This document shows positions 24,166 to 36,820 of a stretch of DNA of 64,000 nt, in pieces. The notes beneath the pieces are model-generated. The model was given only the letters and a program-made list of their open reading frames with translations. It had not been told where the DNA came from and made no database searches. Position numbers and translations under genes: made by a program. The number at the start of each line of letters is the position of its first letter. Position 1 is the first letter of the stretch. Origin of the DNA: Isoetes taiwanensis (lineage: Eukaryota; Streptophyta; Lycopodiopsida; Isoetales; Isoetaceae). Location: NCBI GenBank assembly GCA_021234155.1, contig JAJEKV010000010.1:19999418-20063417 (forward strand), written 5' to 3'.

Positions 24166-27100
24166 TGTCATATCTTTGCCATAATAGATCTGAGCAAAGC
24201 GAGAGAGAGCGGTATAAAGTAATTTCCACGATGGGAAAGGCCAAGGCCAAGTCATTTATAGTCCTAATAGATTCGGGGAAGTAGCCATAACTTTGCATCT
24301 CGAGAATGGTTCAAATGTTGAAGTTGAAACCATTAAAGTCAAAAGCCAAGGCCGTTGTCTTAGCAAGTGGGGCGATAAGGCGACGGCGGAGTAAAAGAAT
24401 CAACTTTGACATCGACTTGCAGGGATTAAGATCCGGATGGGGGCGGAGGTAATGAGCATCGGCAAATATGACTTGATAATAGGTATGGAGTACCTTGGAC
24501 CAGCGAGGGGCCATTATTGATTGTGGAAGCGGAAGGTGACCTTCCCAACACCCGGCGGCAAGATCATTGAGATAACAGGTAAAAAGTTGTCCCCATCATG
24601 CGTGTATGTCTTCTAAGCGGCTGTTCAAGTGCATCAAGAGTGGAGCGGGTAGCATACATCTTCAAGCTTGAGATTAGTGAGCGGAATTGGAAGGAAGCAA
24701 AGAAGACAAGATGCTCGACAAGTTCTTGAGGCAAATAGCTAAGTTGATCGCGGAGTTCCACGATCTCTTTCGGATGAGATCAGCGGCTCCCTCCTTATAG
24801 GGGAGTCGAGTGCGAGATAGCACTTTCGAACGGGAACAAAACCGACAAGCAAGGCTCCATATAGAATGACAACGCAGAGAGTTGCCGGAGCTAAAAAGCG
24901 ATTCGAGGAGCTGCTTTCGACCTAGGTTTCATTAGACCTAGTGTCTACCGCCCGTTCGGGCGCCCATTCTTTTTGTCAAGAAGAAGGATGGATCTTTGAG
25001 GATGTGCATAGACTATAGGCAGTTGAATAAGCACACCATTAAGAACAAGTATCGCTTCCAAGATCGGATGACTTGATGGATCAGCTTCAAGGAGCAAAGA
25101 TCTTCTCCAAAATTGACTTAAGGTCGGGGTTATCATCGGATAAGGATAAAGGAGGAGGATATCCACAAGACCGCCTTCGGGGACGTGGTATGGGCATTAC
25201 GAGTTCACGGTGATGCCTTCGGCTTATCAAATGCCCCCATAGCGTTCATGAGGCTCATGAGCGATATCTTGAGGAGTTCACGGACACCTTTGTGATTGTT
25301 TTCTTTGATGACATTTTGGTGTATAGCAGATCCCTTGAAAGGGCGTGCAACACTTGAGAAGGGTGCTAGAGAAGTTGAGAAGACACGGTTATGCGCCAAG
25401 TTGTCGAAGTGCCGCCGCCTTGAGAGAAAGGTGGAATACCTTGGTCATGTGATCTCGGCGGGAGAAGGCATCTCGGCCGGACCCGCCAAGATTGAAGCGG
25501 TGATTCGGTGGCGGCGCCGAAGAATGTGCCGCGAGGTCGAAGTTTTCTCGGTCTAGCGGGGTACTACTGGGAAGTTCGTGAAGAACTTTGCTAAGATAGC
25601 AGCCCCGTTAACAGACTGTGGAGGGAGAGAAGGTGAAAGATTGGGTAGAGCATTGGCACAAGAAAGCCCAAAAGGGATTTGAATTGTTGAAGGAAGCTTT
25701 AACAACAGCCCCGATCTTAACCTACGGACCGGGAGAAAGATAAGCTTGTAGCAACGGATGCGAGTAAGATAGCTACTGGTGCGGTGCTTATGCAAGAAGA
25801 GCGTGTGGTAGCGTATGATTCGGGGAAGATGAGCAGCCGAGACGCGCTACCCAACGACGATCGAGGAATTGCTTGCGGTTGTCGTATGCGTTAAGAATAT
25901 GGAGGCACTACCTCTTGGGAAGGAAGTTCCAATTGGATCACAGACCATCGAGCCTCCAATATGTATTCACGCAACCACACCTCAATCGAGGCGGCGGAGA
26001 TGGATGGAGTTCCTCGAGGAATACGACTTTGATATAGTCTACAAGCCGGGGAAACTCAATGTGGTAGCAGATCGCTTTCAAGGCATCCACGACAACTAGA
26101 GTGCATTACAGCGCAATTTCGGCGCTCTCGGCGACTTTGGTAAGAGGATTGAAGAGTCCTTGCCAGCGGATGTGGATTTCAGGGGAAGTATGGGCAAGCC
26201 TCTCTAAGGAGGCTAGAACAGATAAAGAGCGGGGAGGCCTTCAAGCATTATAAGAAGGAAGGCAACCTGTTATACCATAAGAACAAGTTGTGCGCGTGCG
26301 AATCATCAGGTGTAAGGAAGTTGATCCTCCATGACACGCACAATGGCCCAATAGCTGGCCATGCGGGATTCATGAAAACATATTTCAAAGTCTTGGCGGC
26401 GGCTATTATTGGCGAGGGAATGAAGAAGCAAATAGCTCGCTACATCAAGGAATGTCGGCTATGCCCGGCAGAGGCGAAAATGAGCGGCGAATTCGGGGGC
26501 ATTAGAGCCATTAGCGGTGCCAAATGCTAAGTGGGAGGTAATCGGCATGGATTTCATCACGGGACTCCCAAAACGGTGAGAGGCAAGGATGCCTTGATGG
26601 TAGTGGTCGACAAGTTGTCAAAGATGGCACATTTTGTGCCTTGCGGGACCACGAGATCTGACTATGGATCTGACAAAGCTCTTCACCAAAGAGATCTTGG
26701 GCTTCATGGCATGCCAAGGGAGATTATCTCCGGCCGAGAGATCCGAAGTTCATGAGTGCCTTTTGGCAAGACCTCTTTTGCGACAATTCAGACCAAGCTA
26801 TCCATGAGCACGGCGTATCATCCTCAGACGGATGGCGAGGCGGAGGCGGACCAGCGGGATCTTAGAAGACATGCTACGAAACTATATGCGGAATAAGCAA
26901 AGTATGTGGGAAGAATTTATTCACTTGGTGGAGTTTGCATACAATAGCACCAAGCGGGAATCGTCCCAAATGTAAGCCATTTATGATCAATTATGGCTAT
27001 CGATTGCCTAACTCCGGACACTTGGCACAACCCGTGTCAAAAGTAGAAGTTCGCGGCCAGATGTTGGCCGATATGCGGCGGCTTCGTGGAAGAGGTTCGA

Positions 27101-27616
27101 GGGTATCTGCTAGCAGCAAGAAGTCGACACAAAGAGCATCGCCGATAAGCATCGAGCGGTAAGAGAGCTCAAGATAAAGGTGAAGCGGTGGCTTCGGGAT
27201 TGGCAATTGCAAGAAGCTTGCTCCAAGGTGGGCTGGACCCTTGAGAATAATCAAGAGAGTAGGTAATCAATCCTACAAGTTGGAATTGCCGGCACACCTA
27301 AAGATTCATAAGGTCTTCCACGTGAGTTTGTTGAAGAAGCATACTCCAAACCCGCACGAAGTCTTGGACACTCCAACGTTGTTGGAAATGGCCGGAGGAG
27401 CAGGCTGGAAATAGTTCGAAATGATTCTTGATAGAGCTTTTAAGAAGACAAGGAGGTCCGAATTCCTCCGATTTGGTCAAGTGGAAACACTTACCGATTG
27501 GAAGGCATGCGTGGGTACTTAAGAAAGATTTAGTAAAGCGGTACCCACAATTTATGGAGCAATGGGGACGGCAAGGTCATCTCAAGAAATCGGCTCGGGC
27601 ATGTCGATTTGTGTAG
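24166..27616 (+). pseudogene. pol: gypsy pol: protease, RT, RNase H, integrase, chromodomain-like end (frameshifted)
   Basis: The protease active site LIDSG is at 24267-24278, with the later YDLIIGMEYL near 24466. RT runs about 24925-25460, with CIDYRQLN at 25004 and FFDD in place of YxDD near 25302. RNase H runs about 25735-26100 and ends with YKPGKLNVVAD. The integrase zinc finger (H...H...C..C) is at 26310-26470. Core residues are D at 26550 (GMDFITG), D in RDPKF (about 26739) and E at 26837 (YHPQTDGE). KIHKVFHVSLLKKH is at 27301-27342. The C-terminus (27428-27616) reads LVKWKHLPI...WVLKKDL, typical of the chromodomain-like tail of chromoviruses. At least a dozen frameshifts or stops interrupt it. 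Confidence 0.85.
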
Positions 27617-28466
27617 GTTAATTCTTGTATAGATTAATCACATGCAACCCATGCTTGGTATGGATCGCATGCGTTATTCTGGATGATGAGACCACTACGG
27701 TGATCTCTAGGGAGTGGTGTAATGTCAATGTAGGCATGACCGCGTTTCCGTTTTGGGCGAGTGGAAGGTAGATTAGAAAGTCTACTTGTCCCACTAAGTA
27801 GGCGACCTCGAAAGAAAAGAGGTCATTAAGGAATGCATTGATAGGGAAAGCACCTTTAGCCCCATATATGTTTTGATAGGAGGAATCCATCCTTCACGCC
27901 CCCCACGCGAGAAGGATATCCTCCACGCTGGGCAACTAGAGGTGTAGGCATGAGTGGCATATAGGCATATAGGCGCTATCTCCACGGCCATTATGGAAGA
28001 TTCATCCTCTTCCCTGCCGGAGATTAGCCATGCATTCATGTAGATAGGTGGGTTGGTCACCATATAACCAAAATTTATTAAAAATTAAAAGCGGTACTAG
28101 CGTAGTGTCGACACTGCCGAGGCGAGAGAAGCTCAGGAGGGCAAGGAGGTCGAGCTACGAAGACTTGCAACACAAGTTTTGTTGGAATGTGTTGCAAGGA
28201 ATGAAGTGTACCTCGGACAATAATTATAGATATGAAATGTTGAAATTTTGTCTAACTTAAGATAGTGAATAACTTGTTAATGGTGTTATGAATTGATAAG
28301 TATTTCATAATATAATGGCGTAATAATGTTCTAAAAATAATTACCTTAGAGTAATCGTGATAAATGTATAAAGATTATATTGTAGGCATCACGTTGATTG
28401 CAGGTTGCGAGGTTAGGAAGATCCCAAGGTGGGGAGACCCACGATCTTTGCGGACGACATCATTTC
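27617..28466 (+). other. Post-pol 3' region of the gypsy element
   Basis: Non-coding; homologous to 36085-37750 and, inverted, to 1565-3230. The arms are longer because of the CCCGGGG MITE and a duplicated block around GTGTTGCAAGG. Confidence 0.75.
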
Positions 28467-28479
28467 AAGGTGGGGAGAA
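28467..28479 (+). promoter_or_regulatory. Polypurine tract
   Basis: AAGGTGGGGAGAA abuts the 3' LTR and is the likely plus-strand primer. Confidence 0.9.
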
Positions 28480-30037
28480 TGTGGCGTTCCGGCCACGATA
28501 TCACGCTCCCGGGGCGTACATTATAATTGCCCGTCCACAGCGTACGCGCCACCCCCGATTGGCGGTAATGCGCCAGCGGATAGCTGGTAAGTAGCCCTAG
28601 GGGGCAACTTGCTAGGAGTGTTCATATATTATTAATGTGCACATGTGCACATTAATGAGAACACACCTTTCCATGTTGGCATATTTTGCCACCTAGCCAC
28701 TAAAGGCAAGTGGGGCCTTTCAATTATCCCACATGCCAAATTGGGTAATTGGAAACCCTAGCCTAAACCCCCATGTCTATTTAGGGTAGGAAAACCCTAG
28801 CTTGCTAGTTTTTCGTCCTTAGGGTTTTAGAGCTCAGTTTTGGCTGCCCGGGAGCCAAAACCGCCTCGCCGCTGCCCAATTGCGCCATCGGTTTCCACTG
28901 AATTCGATCAGCTCGGCGGGATGGTTGAACTTCGGTCGGGAGGAGCCACTCAAGGATCAGGTATTTGGTCAATTTAATAGCTTAAACCGTCTTCTAGTCA
29001 TAGAATCGGTAGGTTTAGACTATTAAATTGCCCATAGTAACTATCTAGATCTTAGATCTCGGACACTAACTAAAGAACCTAACTCTATGATTAGATCTAG
29101 TTCTTTAGCTCTTACGTGATATATTTGGATGATGTATTTTGTGAACTCCTTGTATTGGGAAGGGGGGGTAGAGGCCCTAAAGCTTGTAGTTGATGCTCCT
29201 AGAGTAGCCTCCCTAGCACTGCTTGTAGATTCGGGCTGTGTACAAGAGCCACACCGGGTTGTGGGTGAAGGGGCGGGCCTGCTAAAAAAGGAGGTTCATG
29301 TCGACTCTTGAGCGATCCCCACGGTGTGTAAAGCCTACAGGGGATCATTGTGACTAGGTCTAATGGCTTACCGAGTGCGGGTAAGGCATGGGCTCGACAC
29401 CCGTGAAGTGGTGTACACTTTCCGGTGGGTTCGGTCGAATACGAGGCGGTGGCCCTCTAGTCACCTTGAGTTAGCATGCGGATCTGGGAGGGAGTGATCC
29501 CCCACCGCCCCATCGGGCCGGGAGGATGAGACCCGGGGAATAGCCCCTTCGGCTATGCATCCGTGCGGGCTCTGATCGAGTCCCAACACTTTTCAGCCTA
29601 CTGCAAAGTGTGCACGGGGGGGCGGATGGAGTGGACAACCCTATGCTATGTTCTTATGCCGACCAAATCCATTGCCATGAATTACATGCGCAGCGAACTC
29701 ACGGAGACCCAAGCCGTCCGGTCATCCATTGAGTCCGAGCCTTGGGTAGGATCCCCTATGTGATGTGCTGATCTTTGTCTATGCAGATATGAGGGGACCA
29801 TCCTTCGAGATGGTCACAGGATGTTGATGTATGTGCTACTGACATGTATGTTTACGCTTCCGCAGCTAGGTAGGCCCTGAGGGAGACGGGGTAGAATGAC
29901 ACCTTCACTCTCCCCACTGAGACTCGTTACGGGTGCAGTGATATGTGGAGGGCCCTGTATCAGCATGGAGCTGGTGTGGGGGAAGAACTCCTGTTTGTAT
30001 ACGGTGAGTGCACCGTATACGAGTAGGGGACGTCACA
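28480..30037 (+). repeat. 3' LTR of the gypsy element
   Basis: The LTR is 1558 bp, starts TGTGGCGTTCC and ends GACGTCACA. The first 110 bp differ from the 5' LTR; the remainder differs by sparse indels. Confidence 0.95.
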
Positions 30038-30042
30038 GATAG
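30038..30042. repeat. Target site duplication GATAG, right
   Basis: Pairs with 16942-16946. Confidence 0.95.
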
Positions 30043-30636
30043 GACATGTAGAGAATCAAGTACTCTTTCCTACTTCTATAAAGACATGTGAGAATAGAAG
30101 TATTACACATGTCGTAATTCATGTATTCTTTCCTACAATGCCTTAGCAAATAAAGTACTCTGTCCTACTACTATAAAGACATGTGACATGGAAGCATATG
30201 ACATGTAGAGAATCAAGTATTCTTTCCGACTTCTATAAAGACATGTGACAATAGAAGTATTACACATGTCGTAATTCATGTATTCTTTCCTACAATGCCT
30301 TAGCAAAATAAAAGTACTGGGTCCTACTACTATAAAGACATGTGAATGGAAGTATAGGACATGTAGAGAATCAAATATTCTTTCCTACATCTATAAAGAC
30401 ATGTGACAATAGAATTAGTAGACATGTAGAAATTCAAGTACTCTTTCCTACAGTGGATTGTATTATAAAATGACATGTCACAATAGAAGAAACTACAAAA
30501 CAACAGTGGATGTTTTAGTCCACTGAAAAAAGAACACCATTATCGAACAAAACCATACCTTCACAAATCCACATGTAGGATTCTTTGAAAACAGGACATG
30601 TAGACCTACCAAAACTGATGTTTTCAACAGTGGACC

Positions 30637-32100
30637 AAAAACTGGGGTGAGTGTGTAGGTGATGGCTTCGTCAGGTACTCCTACCAGTAATTAGAAGAGA
30701 AGAAGCCGATCACATCTCCGACATGGGCACATCAAACGCCCAAGGTAGAAGCATTCGACACCTTAACGACAAGGATAGCAACTGAAGCACCTTCGGCGAA
30801 AAGAGAGTTCAAGATAATAGCCAGGCTATTCAACGACAAGGGTATATCTAAGGCAGGTACTTCTTCAACTCAAGGGTCAAGCTGCGCAGATACAAAAATC
30901 CATCATCCCGACAATATAGCCAGCAGGGAGGAGAGCCATGATGCTTTACTTGACAGAGAGACCGACATGCATAGAGGGACAAAGGTCATGAGCTGAAAGC
31001 TGGAGAAGTGCTAGCAACCGACTTCTTCCACGAGCTCCCTAGAGGCAACAGGAGGATCAAAACTGATGAGCACAATCAAAGCCACCGGAAGGTACCTCAA
31101 AACAAGAAGACGGCATAGCACTGTGGAACGTGACAACGTCCAAGCCATGTGATCGAGGGGATCAAACAAGGAAGTTTGGAAGCTCGATGGAGAACCAACT
31201 AGGCGAGGCGAGCCGATGACTTGCACGCGAACTTGCATGCAACTTGGTGAACCCAAGGATGAACGATTCAAAGAACAACTGCAAAAGAGAACAACTCCAG
31301 AAGAGTATAGCCAAAGGAATCGCGCACAGCCTCAAGAGACGCCTCCAAATAGATTCAAGTATCATGAAGGGGGGAACAATTACCGCCCGAGAATAGGATC
31401 AGGAAGCAGACCGAAATGTCGAAGCATCAATGACCAGCACACCTTTAGTTAGAATGTGATGCAAAGCGTGTTGTGCCATAGCCGACAAACATCAGAGGGC
31501 CCAAGTATATCAACAAGTCACCCGAGTATGAGCTGACGTACAAATAGGAGGATATAGATCATCAACACCATTGCACCGGAGGAACACCGATGACATCGCC
31601 AAGGAGTAGGTGTGCAACTCGAAGGGAGTCACAAGGGGGACCTAATAATTGTAATTATGTAAGCTATATGTTTTGCATGTATAGTTCCCTTGTTATTCCT
31701 TCCCTCCCATAGCATAACAGATCAAAGGAAGAGATGTCAGGCAATTTGCAGGGGTGAAGCAATCAACATCCTCAACACCCTTCGGGCAACACGATAACGA
31801 CAAGAGGACTCGACATATGAGACATCGATGGAGTCGAAGAAACAATATCGGATACAGGGTCGTCCTTTAGCTGCCAAGACAAAGAGTTCAAGATGAAAGA
31901 TCTTTTTCAACGGCACCACCTTCAGGCTTTTGAAAAGCGGCATGGAAGATTTCAAGTGATCAACTACGCCATCAAAGCCACCAGCAATGAGAGTCAAGGA
32001 GACTGAAGTATCGAGCGACTTGGAAGAATGTTACCTTGCTACTTCAAGCAAGCAACGAGTGGATGAGCTTCTAGCAAGCTCGAGGATCTAAGGTCATGGG
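30637..32100 (+). pseudogene. Decayed coding-like segment of right arm
   Basis: An ATG at 30662 opens MASSGTPTSN and then stops. A 78-residue frame at 31216-31452 is rich in Arg, Asn, Gln and Pro, and a protein-like but stop-interrupted stretch runs 31800-32070. It is identical to the left arm (inverted). It could be a gag remnant; no diagnostic motif is visible. Confidence 0.3.
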
Positions 32101-34551
32101 GCCTAGTAGGTTAAATGTATGGATGGTAACATCCATATTGGGATTAGAAGGCATTTCCAGATATTCTCGCTGAAAGGATTGCCCCAATATTGAGCTAATT
32201 AAGCGTCAAGAATTGGGAAGGAAATGCATAGGAGTAACTAAAATTATACACGATTGTTAACAGCCATCCAACGTATTGAAACCACTTGGTGAGATTGATC
32301 TCCTCGCTAAGAAGGATTCATTGCTAGGATAATTGTTGACCATGTATAAATCTAGTACCTCCAAAGAATAATCCAACCGAAAGAAAAGAAGTAATCTAAC
32401 AAGTCCGGCCAACTTGTTACGATGACATCAATTCGATTGGTAGGAATATTCCAAGAGTTTAAATAGCTAAGAAAGGGGGAATCTCTAGAATATAAAAGAA
32501 TAATACATGTAAGGTACATCTAAAATAAGAATTATAGTAATCAAATAGTCTTTTGAGACAAAAGGAATTGTCGTCGTGACAAAACCTTGTGGTTTAGAAT
32601 CGTTCTAACTAAGTAGGTAACCCGTAACTATATTGAAATAAATGATAACATAATATGTATATCCATCTTAGATGGTTATATATGTTAGCTAAGGCGAGTA
32701 AATTAATGCGCTAAGCAAGAAGCGTATAACCTCTTAAGGGGAGAGAATAGATATGACGTTGTGTACAACGTCGTTGAAGGGGTGCAGGACCATTTTCTTT
32801 TCGAAGAAAGTGGGAGGGCTCAATCTTATGATTGAACGTACTTGCACCGAATTGACTGACCCGTAGAATAGAGTTCACTCCGGCAATGGCCGAAGCGAAT
32901 AGAGCGTAAGATAGATAGATAGATAGCTCATGAGGTCTTCAACGTGCGAGACTGACGTAGTAGCTAACTACACCAATGAAGTGGAGCAAAACTATGGGAG
33001 CAATGCAACGACCAAGTCATCTCCAAAATTACTCGGACGCCGGCTCAATGGGGGGATGCGTTCTAGCCTAAGGTAAGGCGTGCACATGTATTATAAGCTT
33101 TAATGTGTCTTATTGATAAGTTAAATATAGATCCTAATAACTGCATAGAAATTGTTATACGTATATGTATCATAGGGAAATAAGTTAAATAACAACGATA
33201 ATATGAGGTAGCATGTTAATTAATCCTTCGCAAGGATGCAATTCCTTCCAAGGATAGCTATATGACCTTGGGGTCCTTATAAATATAAATAGAAAATAGA
33301 ATTCAGATATACTTAAGTGCATCTTAGGGATATACTTCCAAGGGTAATGCAGGACCCAAGGAAGAGAATAAGAAGCACATCTAATTCTTGTGTATGATAA
33401 TTAAAACCTCGTCTATGATACAATAGGTCTAAATCAGGGTTATTGTTTAAATAATCGCAATCTAAAAGTCGTTAAATATTGCAAAGCTTAGAGTAAATAT
33501 AATGGTACTATCGGAAGTAATGTATCTGATACTATGATAATGCTAATCTTATATTATAATGTTATCTTGTGTGTCCGTTTTCAATCACGCCCTAATTTCG
33601 GCGGCTAGGATTCAGTCACGCCGAGATTGAATGGAGAGGATTTTGAATGGTGCCATTAAACTAATCTAGGGTTTCGATGCATGCCCAGCGAGACCATCCC
33701 CTCTTTTCCCAGTCCGATCCTTTTGTATACAGATCCTTTCGTGTAGGCTATGGCAAGTAATACAGCCGGGGTTGTTTGTATTCATTCTGATTCTGCTCCT
33801 CTTCTTCTCTGCCTATTTTCTTCTTCTGCCTATCTTCTGGATATCAAATGTAACATCACTGCAAAGGGAGCTTTAGAATGGTCGACGTCCTGCTGCCTGT
33901 TCCAAAAACGACCTCCTGCTGCCTTCTCAAAAAACGAACGCTGCCTTCTTTTATGAAGGCTTACTTTTTATGATGGAAATTTACTTCTGCTGCAGTTGTT
34001 GGGCGCTTGGTAAGACTCCCTAAACTTTGTTCCTTCGTGATATATTTGTCTTAAAAGCTTGATTTCTTGCAAGGAAGCTAATCATCTTCTTTCAGCTGCT
34101 TTTGAATCAGAGCGCGTTTTTGGAGCCAAAGATGCGCAATCCATTTTGCAACATTCGCTGGTGAGAAATAGGTATGAAGTCATTCCATGTTTATCTCTTG
34201 GTTGTTGGGCATGGCAAGACAGCTCATAAATTTCGTAGTAGTAGTAGTAGCAGCAATAGTGAAGAAACCAAGAAAACCAGTGTCCAAGTAGTAGCTACTG
34301 CTAACACTAACAGAGATAGTTGAATGTTGTGCTCAGAAGGCATGTATGCTTTGCTTCCTATTCTTTTCTTCTCAAACAATTTCTGTCTTTTTCTCCTGGC
34401 AGATCAAATGGGTTGTTCATTCTAGGCGAGGATGCAGCAGGATGAGCCAAGTAAGTCAAATGATTTCTACATTTGTTTGAATTTTCTTTTGCTTTCATAC
34501 ACATTATGCACCATTCATGCTTTGTGCTTTATTCATGCATTGTTGCACTGC

Positions 34552-34680
34552 AGCAGGACTTTACAACGGAGCCATTGAGAAAGATACAAAAGATGCATCT
34601 CAGTTTGAAAATAGATTTGCAGACCTCTTGGCTGCTTTGAAAGAACTCGATTTGGGTCCAAATATCTCTCAGGACAGAAG
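34552..34680 (+). pseudogene. Captured exon-like segment in the Helitron
   Basis: It is bounded by TGCAG before and GTATGG after. It reads as an amphipathic sequence including QFENRFADLLAALKELDLGP. I do not recognise the parent gene. The neighbouring exon-like block at 34099-34166 reads AAFESERVFGAKDAQSILQH. Retained intron-like DNA argues for DNA-level capture. Confidence 0.4.
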
Positions 34681-36009
34681 GTATGGACCTATGCTTGACA
34701 TAAGCCTCATTTGTGATTTTGCTATGCATGCCTACCCTCTATCCACACCCCTCTAGATACGATGGTTTAATAACAGCCAACAATTGGGGTTGTCAACCTG
34801 GAATGATATTATTATTGTTCTTATTCCTGTATTGATATAGCAGAAACGAAAGCACCATACAGTGGTAACATCAATAATTGATAAAGTGGTTTGATAAACT
34901 CATACAGTGGTAGCACCATTAATTGATAAGGGTGGTTTGCAGGTTAGCCATGGGAATAACTACAAAAGTGCCTTTAAATGTGCTGGCCTCTTTTCCCTTT
35001 GTATTTAATGCATGAAGCTCACTGCAAATGTGCAATCCAGCTTGGAAATGTAGGCTGAAGGAAAGAAATGGATAGAAAATATAGCAGGCAGAATTGCTCT
35101 TCCTGAAGATCTCTAATGTAAACTTAAATATGTTGCCCAATTGTTGGCCTCTGCATTCAGTCCCAGTTTAAAAGGACTGGCAATCTGTGCATTTAGATGA
35201 GCTATGCGCAGGCGAAGATTCAACGTGGATTTTGCTTAGGCCGAGAAATCATGTGAAAGTTCAATGGGTTCAGGGAATATTCAAAGTCTTAGAACATTGC
35301 AAGTTTATGGGAATAATGGTAAAAGACTTTGCACAGTTAACTTGGACGAACATCGCATTAGTGAATGGACATTGGACGAACATCGCATTAGTGAATGGAC
35401 ACAAAACAAATCTACAAGTTCAATATTTTATGAGAGAATTTATCCATGTATGCAAAACATTGTACATAGCTTTGATCTTGAGTTAAATGTTAATTTAGCA
35501 TGGAGCACTCAAGCATGTCCAACAATTAAGCTTTTTTTTGAGAGCAAAAGAAATGTATAAAATTTGTGGAGGTTAGGTAAGGACATTTAACCGTTGATTT
35601 ATTGCAGATTTGACAAAGTAAGAAGGCTAGCTTCCTAGGACAAAATGAACAAATAAAATATGCAAACAAATATGTAATAAGCACTTTAAGCACTTGACAA
35701 AATTATTATTGTTTTGTATGGATATTGTGCAGCCTTTCTAAGCTTAGTTTCTGTTTTATTTAACACAGCCTTTTTGTTTTATTTAACACACATGAATATG
35801 AATATATGACTTAGATGTTACAAACATTACTCCACTTTCTTCCACCATCAACTACGAAAGGCAACACTTAAGAAATACAATGAGAATAGGCCCAAGTTTC
35901 CACTTTCTCCCACCATCAACTACGAAAGGCAACACTTAAGAAACACAATGAGAACAGGCCCAAGAAACGCAGTGAGAATAGGCCCAACTTATAGGTTCCC
36001 CCAACTTAT

Positions 36010-36026
36010 GCCCAGCAACGCTGGGC
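36010..36026 (+). terminator. Helitron 3' hairpin
   Basis: Stem GCCCAGC/GCTGGGC with loop AAC, 7 bases upstream of CTAG. In Helitrons this structure marks the end of rolling-circle transfer. Confidence 0.85.
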
Positions 36027-36820
36027 ACCATAACTAGTTCATAAATATTACCTTAGGGTAATTATGTTAATCACATGCGTTAAAGGAGCCAGCAAAAATC
36101 GGCTCAGGCATGTCGAAGTGTGTAGATTAATTCTATGTGTAGTTAAGATTAATCTGCGCATGCAACCTATGCTAGGTATGGGTTGCATGCGTTGTTACCG
36201 ATGATGAGACCACTACGGTGATCTCTAGGGCGTGGTGTAATGTCAATGTAGGCATGACTGCGTTTCCGCTTGGACGAGTGGAAGGTAGATTAGAAAGTCT
36301 ACTTCTGTTCCATGGAAGTAGACGACCTCGAGAGAAAGGAGGTCATTAAGGAATGCATTGATAGGAAAGGCACCTTTAGCCCCATATATGCTTTGATAGG
36401 AGGAATCTATCCTTCACGCCCCCCACGCGGGAAGGATATCCTCCACGCTGGGCAACTAGAGGTGTAGGCATGAGCGGCATATAGGCATGATAGGACGTTG
36501 TCTCCTCGGCCACTATGGAAGATTCATCCTCTTCCTACGCCGGGAGATTAGCCATGCATTCATGTAGATAGGTGGGGTGGTCACCATATAACCAAAATTT
36601 TATTAATAATTAATAATAGGTAGTGTCGACCTGCAGGCCTAGAGCGCTCCGGAGGGCAAGGAGGTCGAGCTACGAAGGCTTGCAACACAAATTTTTGTAT
36701 AATGTGTTGCAAGGGATGAAGAGTACCTTAGAAGTGTAAATTTTGTATGAAATTGATAAACTTTGATAAACTTAAATGTTGTATTAAGTAATGTTAATAA
36801 TTACCTTGCGTGGATTAAGT

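Larger units (their letters stand above)
16947..30037 (+). mobile_element. Complete Ty3/gypsy (chromovirus-like) LTR retrotransposon, 13,091 bp
   Basis: It has two LTRs of 1559 and 1558 bp with TGTGACG...CGTCACA ends, a PBS, a polypurine tract and a perfect 5-bp target duplication. Order is LTR, PBS, leader, extra ORF (19181-20039), structured spacer, gag, protease, RT, RNase H, integrase with a chromodomain-like end, post-pol region, PPT, LTR. The protease-RT-RNase H-integrase order is gypsy-type. Gag-pol is broken by many small indels, so this copy cannot make its own enzymes. It is inserted in the right arm of the inverted repeat. Confidence 0.92.
33547..36037 (+). mobile_element. Non-autonomous Helitron, 2491 bp, with captured exon-like DNA
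   Basis: It begins TC after a host A and ends CTAG before a host T. A perfect 7-bp-stem hairpin (GCCCAGC-AAC-GCTGGGC) sits 7 bases before CTAG. There is no target duplication, and the left arm shows the intact A-T site. No Rep/helicase gene is present. Plus-strand splice-like blocks suggest capture of host gene pieces: AG-bounded blocks at about 34099-34166 and 34411-34450, and one at 34552-34680. Internal repeats include a 30-bp tandem at about 35340-35400 and a 50-60-bp repeat at 35838-35990. Confidence 0.85.

Noticed and set aside
31216-31452. Arg-rich 78-residue frame as a gag nucleocapsid
   Set aside because: No zinc knuckle cysteines or histidines in the right spacing; kept only as a decayed coding-like segment.
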